From the NCBI GenBank assembly GCA_009784115.1, contig WRCH01000010.1, positions 1 to 40,406 on the forward strand: DNA of 40,406 bases. The letters run 5' to 3'. Made by a program: the position numbers and the translations under genes. Shown here in pieces: positions 1 through 7,876 of this stretch; within the stretch, counting starts at the first letter, position 1, and each line of letters opens with the position of its first letter. Origin of the DNA: Chitinispirillia bacterium (GTDB taxonomy: Bacteria; Fibrobacterota; Chitinivibrionia; Chitinivibrionales; Chitinispirillaceae). A model generated the notes under the pieces. It saw only the letters and a program-made list of their open reading frames with translations. It was not told the DNA's origin and did no database searches.

Positions 1-105
1 CCGCTTGTCTGCCATGATCTTAAAGGTAAAGAGATACCTGAAAAATCGTTAGCGTATCGTTTCGGGAAAAAATATTACTTTTTCGGATTCGGGGCTTACG
101 GATGA
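1..105 (+). CDS. 3' end of an unidentified upstream gene (..PLVCHDLKGKEIPEKSLAYRFGKKYYFFGFGAYG*)
   Basis: Frame 1 is open from base 1 to TGA at 103-105; ATGA overlap with the next ORF (ATG 102-104) suggests translational coupling. Identity not recognised. Confidence 0.6.
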   Translation, partial: PLVCHDLKGKEIPEKSLAYRFGKKYYFFGFGAYG

Positions 106-1604
106 GGGATGACAAAGCGCAAAACGGTGTTCCTGACGATAGCGTAATCCGCGAGAAGATTTTAGCCGCCGCACGTTCATTTGTTAAGGAAGAAAAACTT
201 ATCGCGCCGCAAACGCTTGGACGTTTGCGAGTCTTCGCTGACCGCTGTATTGAGAAGTTAGGGCTTTGCGGGACAGGGTTTCATAATTTTACGATTGTTA
301 TGTTAAACAATGCTCTTTGGGAACAATACTTTACGGGCATTCCTAATGATCAGCGATTATTATTGCTTCCCTTTTGTCTCCGCAATCAATCTAAATGTAA
401 AGCGCCGCGAGACGATCTCGGTCTTATCTGTAATGAGTGCGGTTCGTGTACAATTCTCAATCTTTCCAATATAGCAGAAGAAAATGGAATGTCTGTATTA
501 GTCGCTGAATCAAGCTCACGGGTTGCGGAGTGGGTCGAGAGCGGAGAGATTCAGGCGGTTATCGGCGTGTCTTGTATGGAATCTCTGCGAAAAGCGTTTC
601 CTGATATGCTGCGATTTGCTATTCCAAGCATCGCTATCCCTCTTGTTAAAGACGGCTGTAAAGACACTGCTTTTGACAGAGAACTTTTGAATGACGCGAT
701 TGCGCTTAACTGTACTGTCCCATTCTCTGATGTTCCATACAGCAAAATCAGCGAACAAATAGAAATACTTTTCACTGTTGATGAAGTTAAAAAATATCTT
801 CACAGCTTTCCACTCGATATACAGGAGCTGCCCCGTGAAGTTTATCACGCTCTGTGCGCTCATGGCAAACATTACCGTCCAATGATTGTTTACGGTATTT
901 TTTGCGCGATAACAAATGAAGCTGATTTTCCTGATTTTTTAAATCCCATAGCCTTGGCAGTAGAGTGTTTTCATAAAGCGTCGCTTATCCATGATGACAT
1001 TGAGGATAACGATACGATTCGTTACGGCGAGCCAACGCTCTATTACCGTATAGGAATAGCGGCGGCTATAAATACCGGGGATTTTTTGATTGGCGAAGGG
1101 TATCGCCTGCTTGCTCATCCGCTTGTTCCCGATGATATAAAAACTGAACTTTTGACTCAAGCGGCGCAAGCTCATTGTGAACTTTCTATAGGACAGGCTC
1201 ATGAATTTGAGCTGTACAATAAAGAATTTACGCTTGATCAACGAATTGAGACGTACCGTCTTAAAACAGCTCCGGCATTTCGCGCCGCTCTTCTCATGGG
1301 GACTATTGCCGCGGGTAAATTAGATGTTTACGGGGATATTTTTTACGAATTCGCCGATCTGTTTGGAATTTCGTATCAGCTCAAAGATGATTTGGATGAT
1401 ACTTCTGAAAATCCGGCGTCTGCTGTTGATTGTCTCATGAGTGAAAAAAACATTTCGCGTGATACGGCACGCGATGAAATTGCCGTTCTTTACAAAACGT
1501 ATCGGGAGAAAACTTATATCGTATTAGAAAAAATTGATGAACCGGCAGTTAAAATTTATCTTTACCGTCTCATTGGAAAAGTATTGAAAGATGTACATGA
1601 GTAA
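102..1604 (+). CDS. DUF116 domain fused to polyprenyl synthetase (isoprenyl diphosphate synthase)
   Basis: N-terminal half has DUF116-like features (LLLPFCLRNQSKC, CNECGSC, VIGVSCMESL, KDGCKDTAFD). C-terminal half has both prenyl synthase Asp-rich motifs (HDDIEDND and KDDLDD) and GKHYRP. Confidence 0.88.
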   Translation: MRDDKAQNGVPDDSVIREKILAAARSFVKEEKLIAPQTLGRLRVFADRCIEKLGLCGTGFHNFTIVMLNNALWEQYFTGIPNDQRLLLLPFCLRNQSKCKAPRDDLGLICNECGSCTILNLSNIAEENGMSVLVAESSSRVAEWVESGEIQAVIGVSCMESLRKAFPDMLRFAIPSIAIPLVKDGCKDTAFDRELLNDAIALNCTVPFSDVPYSKISEQIEILFTVDEVKKYLHSFPLDIQELPREVYHALCAHGKHYRPMIVYGIFCAITNEADFPDFLNPIALAVECFHKASLIHDDIEDNDTIRYGEPTLYYRIGIAAAINTGDFLIGEGYRLLAHPLVPDDIKTELLTQAAQAHCELSIGQAHEFELYNKEFTLDQRIETYRLKTAPAFRAALLMGTIAAGKLDVYGDIFYEFADLFGISYQLKDDLDDTSENPASAVDCLMSEKNISRDTARDEIAVLYKTYREKTYIVLEKIDEPAVKIYLYRLIGKVLKDVHE

Positions 1605-1699
1605 TTTTTAAAAAAATAACAGTACCTCTAACCGCCAAAAAGTATTTTATAATTATACGATAATAGGTTTTTACGCGATTATTTTTGAGGAGAGACAGT

Positions 1700-2791
1700 A
1701 TGAGCGCAACGGTTTACAATAAAACACGCATATTTTTAATTGTATTGGCGGCAGCTTCTTTTATGTTGTTTTTGGTTGGATGTGATGATAGCAGCAATAA
1801 TTCTACCGGCGGCGACCCGGTAGTATTCTGCGATTTAGGGAACGGTGTATGCAATCAGGTAAAGCTAAGCCTATGCACTCAGAGTGGAGGAACGGTAGTC
1901 AACAGTTGTGGCGGCATCAGCGACCCATTGGTGTTCTGCGATTTCGGGAATGGCGTATGTAATCAGGTGCCATCAAGTCAGTGTACTCCGGGAGTGGGTA
2001 CGGTGGTCAATAGTTGCGGCGGGAGCGGTGTTACTACGTTCAGTCTTAATATCAGCGCTAATCCGGCGGAGGGCGGAACAGTATCACCGGCAGGAATTAT
2101 AAATTATAACGTTGGAGCGACGGCTACTGTAACGGCAACGCCAAATGGCGGCTATATGTTTGTCGGGTGGACAGGAGCGTCAGAATCTAAAAATCGTACT
2201 GTCACGATCACAATGAACAGCAATCAAACGCTGGTTGCCAATTTTGAAAAAACCAGCAGTTTGATTGATCCAAGAGACAATAAGGAATATCGTACTGTGA
2301 CAATAGGTACACAAACTTGGATGGCGGAAAATTTGAATTATGCTGGCTCCAGTGATGATATTGGTGTTTGTAACGGTAATAACCCTGATAATTGTGCTAA
2401 ATACGGCAGACTCTATACTTGGATAGAGTTTATGGGCACCGGTTCTCAAGGAAGTAGTACAAATCATCAAGGAATTTGTCCTGTTGGCTGGCATGTTCCC
2501 AATGACGCAGAGTGGACGATATTGACGAATTTTGTTGGTGTCAATGCGGGTACCAAACTTAAATCCCGAGAAGGGTGGCTCGACAATGGTAACGGTACAG
2601 ATGAATTCGATTTTACGGCTTTACCCGGTGGTGTTGGCAGCAGTTATATTGGCGAGGGCGGCTATTGGTGGAGCGCAACGGAAGACGGTACAAGTCATGC
2701 GTGGTCCAGGATCATGAGCAGCTCTATAGGTGTGCAACGGAGAAATGAATTAAAGGTATACCCGTTTTCTGTGCGCTGTGTTAAAGATTAA
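1700..2791 (+). CDS. Lipoprotein with 36-aa Cys repeats, an InlB B-repeat/Listeria-Bacteroides-like domain and a FISUMP domain (Fibrobacter succinogenes major paralogous domain)
   Basis: Signal peptide with LVGCDD lipobox; ANPAEGGTVSPAG...GYMFVGWTGA..; DPRDNKEYRTVTIGTQTWMAENLNY...ICPVGWHVPNDAEW...YWWSATE...SVRCVKD. The ORF-track start 1685 is TTG; ATG 1700 follows GAGGAGAG. Confidence 0.88.
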   Translation: MSATVYNKTRIFLIVLAAASFMLFLVGCDDSSNNSTGGDPVVFCDLGNGVCNQVKLSLCTQSGGTVVNSCGGISDPLVFCDFGNGVCNQVPSSQCTPGVGTVVNSCGGSGVTTFSLNISANPAEGGTVSPAGIINYNVGATATVTATPNGGYMFVGWTGASESKNRTVTITMNSNQTLVANFEKTSSLIDPRDNKEYRTVTIGTQTWMAENLNYAGSSDDIGVCNGNNPDNCAKYGRLYTWIEFMGTGSQGSSTNHQGICPVGWHVPNDAEWTILTNFVGVNAGTKLKSREGWLDNGNGTDEFDFTALPGGVGSSYIGEGGYWWSATEDGTSHAWSRIMSSSIGVQRRNELKVYPFSVRCVKD

Positions 2792-2810
2792 GATTTCCTC
2801 CACTGCACTT

Positions 2811-2858
2811 AGAGACATATCACATCATACTATTAATTAGGTGATATGATATGTCTCT
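2811..2858. terminator. Long inverted repeat, terminator or boundary-like
   Basis: AGAGACATATCACATCA (2811-2827) / TGATATGATATGTCTCT (2842-2858): 16 of 17 positions complementary, 14-nt loop, just after the FISUMP gene. Confidence 0.6.
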
Positions 2859-3113
2859 GCTCAAATTTCCTGTCCTTTAAGTCCTTTCACCCCATTGTAC
2901 ACCTTCCGGCAATATTTTATATTTAAGTACAAGCATTTATTTCTTTCCAAATAATAAAAAGCTAAACAAAAAGATTGCAAAATCTGACAACTTGGAAATA
3001 ATAGACGAGTCTGTTTTATCAAAATAAACACGGAGAGATACATGGACAAAGCAATAAAATCGGGGACGGATTTACAAATATTCCCCTAACCCACTAAAAC
3101 CAACAAGGCAAAA

Positions 3114-3203
3114 ATGGCAAATAAAAAACAAAAATCAATTCCAACAACCAATACTCAAATAGACGAAAACACCCTTTTCAAGCGTATATCAAACAGGAAC
3201 TAA
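3114..3203 (+). pseudogene. Remnant of DUF1016-family gene 5' end
   Basis: MANKKQKSIPTTNTQIDENTLFKRISNRN* aligns with the N-terminus of the 4227 ORF (MTKKNQKSISPNNTQIDESAFFKRISSIIENRK). Confidence 0.75.
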
Positions 3204-3205
3204 AC

Positions 3206-4225
3206 ATGAAGCATAATATTGAAAAATCTGTTCAAAAACATTATCAAAATCTTCTCGAAAAAATATCGAAACGCTATGTTCATGGACAAGCGCAAGCAAT
3301 TCGCGCAGTCAACGAATCTATTGTTAGCACAAATTGGGATATAGGCAGATACATAGTTGAATTTGAACAGGGCGGAAATCCCAGAGCAAAGTACGGCACA
3401 AGTCTTTTGGAAAATCTATCTAAAGACCTGTCATTGCGGCACGGCAGGGGCTTTAGCAGGTCAAATTTGAACTATATGAGGCGTTTTTACCTATTTTTTC
3501 CAATTTGTGAGACACTTTCTCACAAATTGTCGTGGTCACATTATTGTGAATTAGTAAAAATTGAGGACGAGTTGGAACGATCTTTTTATTATCAGCAAAA
3601 TCTCTTGGAAAATTGGGGCATTAAGGAGCTAAGACGGCAAAAAGAAACAGGTTTATTTTTACGGCTTGCCGCTTCTAAAGACAAGGATAAAGTATTGGCC
3701 CTGTCTCAAAAAGGTCAGATAATTGAAACTCCCGAAGATTTAGTAAAAGACATTTACGTTTTTGAATTTCTCAAAATTCCCGAACCCTATATTGTTTCAG
3801 AAAATGAACTTGAAAGCCGTTTAATTGATAATCTTGAGACGTTTCTTTTAGAGCTAGGCAAAGGCTTTACCTTTGTTGGCCGACAGTATCGTGTTACAAT
3901 TAACAATAAAGCATATAGAGTGGATTTGGTGTTCTATCACCGAATATTACGATGTTTTGTTCTCATTGACCTTAAAATTAATGAGGTCGAACACGGCGAT
4001 ATAAGTCAGATGAATACGTACATGGGCTATTTTGATAAAGAAGAAAACGCAGAGGGAGATAATCCACCCATAGGCATAATCCTTTCGAGAGAGAAAGATC
4101 AGTTTTTGGTGGAATATGCTACTTATGGAATGAGCAGTAAGCTGTTTGTTTCAAAATACAAATTGTATTTACCAAACAAGGAAGAGTTAAAGCATTTATT
4201 GGATAGCCAAAGCGAAAAGATATAA
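3206..4225 (+). CDS. DUF1016 / YhcG-like PDDEXK nuclease domain protein
   Basis: SIVSTNWDIGRYIVEFEQGG, YGTSLLENLSKDLSLRHGRGFSRSNLNYMRRFY, LSWSHYCELVKI, and C-terminal VDLVFYHRILRCFVLIDLKINEVEHGD core. Confidence 0.9.
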   Translation: MKHNIEKSVQKHYQNLLEKISKRYVHGQAQAIRAVNESIVSTNWDIGRYIVEFEQGGNPRAKYGTSLLENLSKDLSLRHGRGFSRSNLNYMRRFYLFFPICETLSHKLSWSHYCELVKIEDELERSFYYQQNLLENWGIKELRRQKETGLFLRLAASKDKDKVLALSQKGQIIETPEDLVKDIYVFEFLKIPEPYIVSENELESRLIDNLETFLLELGKGFTFVGRQYRVTINNKAYRVDLVFYHRILRCFVLIDLKINEVEHGDISQMNTYMGYFDKEENAEGDNPPIGIILSREKDQFLVEYATYGMSSKLFVSKYKLYLPNKEELKHLLDSQSEKI

Positions 4226-4226
4226 A

Positions 4227-4970
4227 ATGACAAAGAAAAACCAAAAATCAATTTCACCAAACAATACTCAAATAGACGAAAGCGCCTTTTTCAAGCGCAT
4301 ATCATCAATAATTGAGAACCGCAAGTCTCGCGCGGGAACTTACGCGAACCGTGAAGTAACGCTGATGTTTTGGGAAGTAGGTCAGCACATCAGCTCTGTC
4401 TTGCTTGGCGGTGAGCGCGCTGCGTATGGTAAACGAATTTTGACGGCGCTGGCGGCAAAATTGGTTGCAAAGTATGGAAATAGCTTTTCCGAGCGTAATT
4501 TATACAGAATGACCCTGTTTGCGGATCGTTTTTCGGATAAAAACATTTTGCCGCCACTGGCGGCAAAATTGAGTTGGGCGCACATAATTGAACTATTACC
4601 GCTTAAAACTGGCGATGCGCGTATGTATTATGCCAATGACGTAATTGCGCGAAATTATGGCGCAAAGGAACTCCGCCGGCAAATCTCCCGCAAAGCCTAC
4701 GAACGACGCGAGATTGCAAATGCCAATTTATCGAAGGATTCTGTCATCCCATTTAATGTGTTCAAAGACCCGTATCTTCTTGACATACTCGATTTGAAAG
4801 AAAACTTTATCGAAGCTGATTTGGAAAAAGCGATACTTATAGAGCTTGAACGGTTTATCCTTGAATTCGGCCACGGTTTTACCTTTGTCGAACGCCAAAA
4901 ACGCATGATTGTTGGCGGGGAGGTTCGTAAACAGATTGATTATTTTTATGAACCAAAAGATGATGTATAG
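4227..4970 (+). pseudogene. DUF1016 paralogue truncated within the PDDEXK nuclease domain
   Basis: N-terminal DUF1016 domain intact (EVTLMFWEVGQHISSVLLGG, KLSWAHIIELLPL) but the protein ends GEVRKQIDYFYEPKDDV*, lacking the IDLK-type catalytic strand seen in the neighbouring ORF. Confidence 0.75.
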
Positions 4971-5018
4971 CGGTAATACATTGAGCGAACTGTGACATTT
5001 TTTAGGTTTTATTGATAT

Positions 5019-5924
5019 ATGAATATAAAATTCACGAATCTATTTTATCAAACTTGCTTAAAGGGATATAAGCGGATGTCGCAGCAAGCGCAAGCTGTTA
5101 TGAGAGATTCCGTAAAATCCGCACAGGGCAGCGGCGGTTTCTTTTATGGACGGGCGAATCAGGAAGATTTGTATTACACTTTTTTTGGTACTTTACTTGC
5201 GGCAGTGACAGGCGCTAAAATTAATAGAAAAAAATGCGGTGAACAACTTGACCGCGTTGATTTTAACACTTTGGATTTAATTCACGCCTGCGCGTGGCTT
5301 CGCGCAAAAAAGATACTTGGGTGGATTACTGTTCCGCATTTATTGAGAAATCAATTTACCTTTTTCATTGTACGTGTCTTTGGCAATAATAAGGACAACA
5401 AGGACATTAAGGACAAAAATATATTTAGACGTCTTGACACTCTTCCGGCTGTGGATTTTCCGCATCAAGATAAAAATTCTCCATATTCACAGTTTCTATT
5501 GTCAACGCTTTATACGGATTTTGGGAAAAAGCCATCCTCACCTGATTTTGAAAAGTACCGTTTGTCTAACGGGCTTTATGCAAATCTTAAAAATCATTCA
5601 GAATACGGATTAAACGCTGCGAGTGCCGCGTTATTTTTGATCCCAACAGATAAAAACGGTGATAGTACAGATGCGCTGATTTCTTTACAAGAGGAAGATG
5701 GTTCATTTAAAGCAGCTGCCAGCGCTCCTCAAGGCGACCTGTTATCAACAGCAACCGCGCTTTTCGCACTTAGTCAACACGGAAAAACACCGCGAATCCC
5801 TGTGAAAAATTTGCTGCGTGAATGTTTTCGTGACAACGGTTTTTTCGCCGCGACGCCGGATGATCCGCTTGGTGATCTTGAATATACGGTCTATGGCCTT
5901 TTAGCGATGGGAATTATAGAGTGA
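5019..5924 (+). CDS. Prenyltransferase/terpene-cyclase alpha-toroid-like protein
   Basis: GGFFYGRANQEDLYYTFFGTLL, QEEDGSFKAAASAPQGDLLSTATALFAL repeats typical of prenyltransferase-beta/squalene cyclase toroids; overlaps the next gene by GTGA. Confidence 0.65.
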   Translation: MNIKFTNLFYQTCLKGYKRMSQQAQAVMRDSVKSAQGSGGFFYGRANQEDLYYTFFGTLLAAVTGAKINRKKCGEQLDRVDFNTLDLIHACAWLRAKKILGWITVPHLLRNQFTFFIVRVFGNNKDNKDIKDKNIFRRLDTLPAVDFPHQDKNSPYSQFLLSTLYTDFGKKPSSPDFEKYRLSNGLYANLKNHSEYGLNAASAALFLIPTDKNGDSTDALISLQEEDGSFKAAASAPQGDLLSTATALFALSQHGKTPRIPVKNLLRECFRDNGFFAATPDDPLGDLEYTVYGLLAMGIIE

Positions 5925-7669
5925 TAGAAAAATTGCGTGAATATCTGCTCTCACGGCGCAGTGCCGACGGTTATTTTGAAGGCCGCCTCTCCGATTCTGC
6001 GGTGTCAACCGCTGTAGCCTGTGCCGCGTTAGAAACCGCAGACGCGCACAAATACGCAAATGAGATAAACCGCGCCAAGCACTGGCTTATTTCTAATCGT
6101 AACGATGACGGACTCTACGGTGATTCACCGGAATCTCCATCTAATCTCACAGCATCATTTCTCGCTTACGCCGCGCTTAACCGCAACGATGAATATCAAC
6201 ACGAATTAAAAGACCTGCGGCTTTGGCTTCTCAACTATTTTGGTGATTTCTCTTTTGCGTCGGTCAAACGCGGATTTCTTAAAGAGTACGGGCAAGACCT
6301 CACTTTCTCTGTTCCCATATTGGCAATGGCAACAGCAGCCAAATTTTTTGAGAATGAAAATGAAGCGTGGCGAAAAATGCCGAAGTTTCCGTTTGAGGCG
6401 GTTGTAATCCCTGAAAACTTTTTTAAATATATGAATTTACCTGTTGTCAGTTACGCCATACCTGCACTCATTTGTGTGGGACTCGCCCAGCTTCATCATA
6501 CCAAAAACGGTATCGTTAAGAAAATAAGATCACTTGCCAAGGAGAAATCACTTCGAGTCTTAACAGAAAAACAGCCAGAGAGCGGTGGATTTCTTGAAGC
6601 GGCTCCTTTAACTGGTTTTTGTGCGATGTGTCTTTGCAAAGCGGGATTAAAGGAACATGGCGCAACGGTCAATTCACTGCGTTTTCTTTTAGAAACTCAG
6701 CGGGATAACGGCGCGTGGCCTATAGACCGTGATCTGCGGCAGTGGACGACCTCGCTTTCACTCTCCGCTCTTGCTTCGTATCTTAGTGATGATGAAAAGA
6801 ATTTTTATCGCAACAAACTTATAGAGCATCAGACAAAAGAGATTCACCCATTTACCCGCTCCGCTCCCGGCGGTTGGGGGTGGACTACGCATTCAGGAAG
6901 CGTACCCGATGCAGACGATACGTGCGCTGCGCTTATCGCGCTTCACAAGCTCGGTGAAAGTTCTTCAAAAGCTGTTGAGAACGGTATCGTATGGCTTTTG
7001 GATTTACAGAACCGCGACGGCGGTATTCCAACCTTTTGCCGCGGATGGGGACGGCTGCCATTCGACAAGAGCTGTCCTGATTTGTCGGCTCATGCGTTCA
7101 GAGCTTTTTCCTGTTACGAGGATAAACTGTCGCCAAAATTACGCTCAAGAGTTACAAACGCGAAAAAGAAAATTATCAATTACTTAAAAAACATTCAAAG
7201 GCAGGACGGGGCTTTTACCGCGCTTTGGTTTGGTGATCAGCGTTCTGTCACAAAGGAAGCTCCAGTATATGGCAGCGCCGTAGTGTTAGAACATTTATCC
7301 GGTCATCTATCCGGCCCAAATAAAGCTTTTTTAGATAAAACAAGAGAATACCTTATGTCAAAACAACACTCAAGCGGCGGCTGGGGCGGCGCGGATACAC
7401 CCGATAACGACGTCACGGTAACCGCCCGTGTAATTACCGCGTTAAAGCCATATCCGCAAGCGCAATCGGCAGTAGAACGCGGTTTAACATATCTTCGTCC
7501 ATTTATAGAAAATCCCGATATAATCCCGCTTGAACCGATAGGGCTTTACTTTGCGCATTTATGGTACAGCGAAGAACTCTACGCGCCGATATTTTTACTT
7601 AACGCTTTTAGCGGTTTGGATAATCAAACAATCCCTGCCGCTCCAACTAAACGATGCGCTCTTTGCTAA
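5921..7669 (+). CDS. Squalene-hopene-cyclase-like / class II terpene cyclase-like protein
   Basis: DADDT motif at 6908-6922 and QW-like repeats (QRDNGAWPI, QNRDGGIPTF, QRQDGAFTALW, QHSSGGWGG); SHC-like PKFPFEAVVIPENFF...LPVVSYAIPALI. Confidence 0.78.
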   Translation: MIEKLREYLLSRRSADGYFEGRLSDSAVSTAVACAALETADAHKYANEINRAKHWLISNRNDDGLYGDSPESPSNLTASFLAYAALNRNDEYQHELKDLRLWLLNYFGDFSFASVKRGFLKEYGQDLTFSVPILAMATAAKFFENENEAWRKMPKFPFEAVVIPENFFKYMNLPVVSYAIPALICVGLAQLHHTKNGIVKKIRSLAKEKSLRVLTEKQPESGGFLEAAPLTGFCAMCLCKAGLKEHGATVNSLRFLLETQRDNGAWPIDRDLRQWTTSLSLSALASYLSDDEKNFYRNKLIEHQTKEIHPFTRSAPGGWGWTTHSGSVPDADDTCAALIALHKLGESSSKAVENGIVWLLDLQNRDGGIPTFCRGWGRLPFDKSCPDLSAHAFRAFSCYEDKLSPKLRSRVTNAKKKIINYLKNIQRQDGAFTALWFGDQRSVTKEAPVYGSAVVLEHLSGHLSGPNKAFLDKTREYLMSKQHSSGGWGGADTPDNDVTVTARVITALKPYPQAQSAVERGLTYLRPFIENPDIIPLEPIGLYFAHLWYSEELYAPIFLLNAFSGLDNQTIPAAPTKRCALC

Positions 7670-7876
7670 AACTTGCGGATCTCCGCGAATTTTTAGAGCA
7701 ACTCCCATCCCAATTAAAAAAAAGTAGCAAAACTCCCTGCTTTATTCTATATTATTGTATTATCTATCTAAACGGTTAATTAAACGGTTTGGCGCATTGC
7801 TGCAACTTCCGCTTAACCAGCGCCGTTCTCTCGCAAAATACACTGCCTGTAAAAGATAAAAGAAAGGGTAACTAAA

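Noticed and set aside
7655-7669. C-terminal CALC of the cyclase-like protein resembling a CaaX prenylation box
   Set aside because: Bacteria are not expected to use CaaX prenylation and a four-residue match is easily chance.
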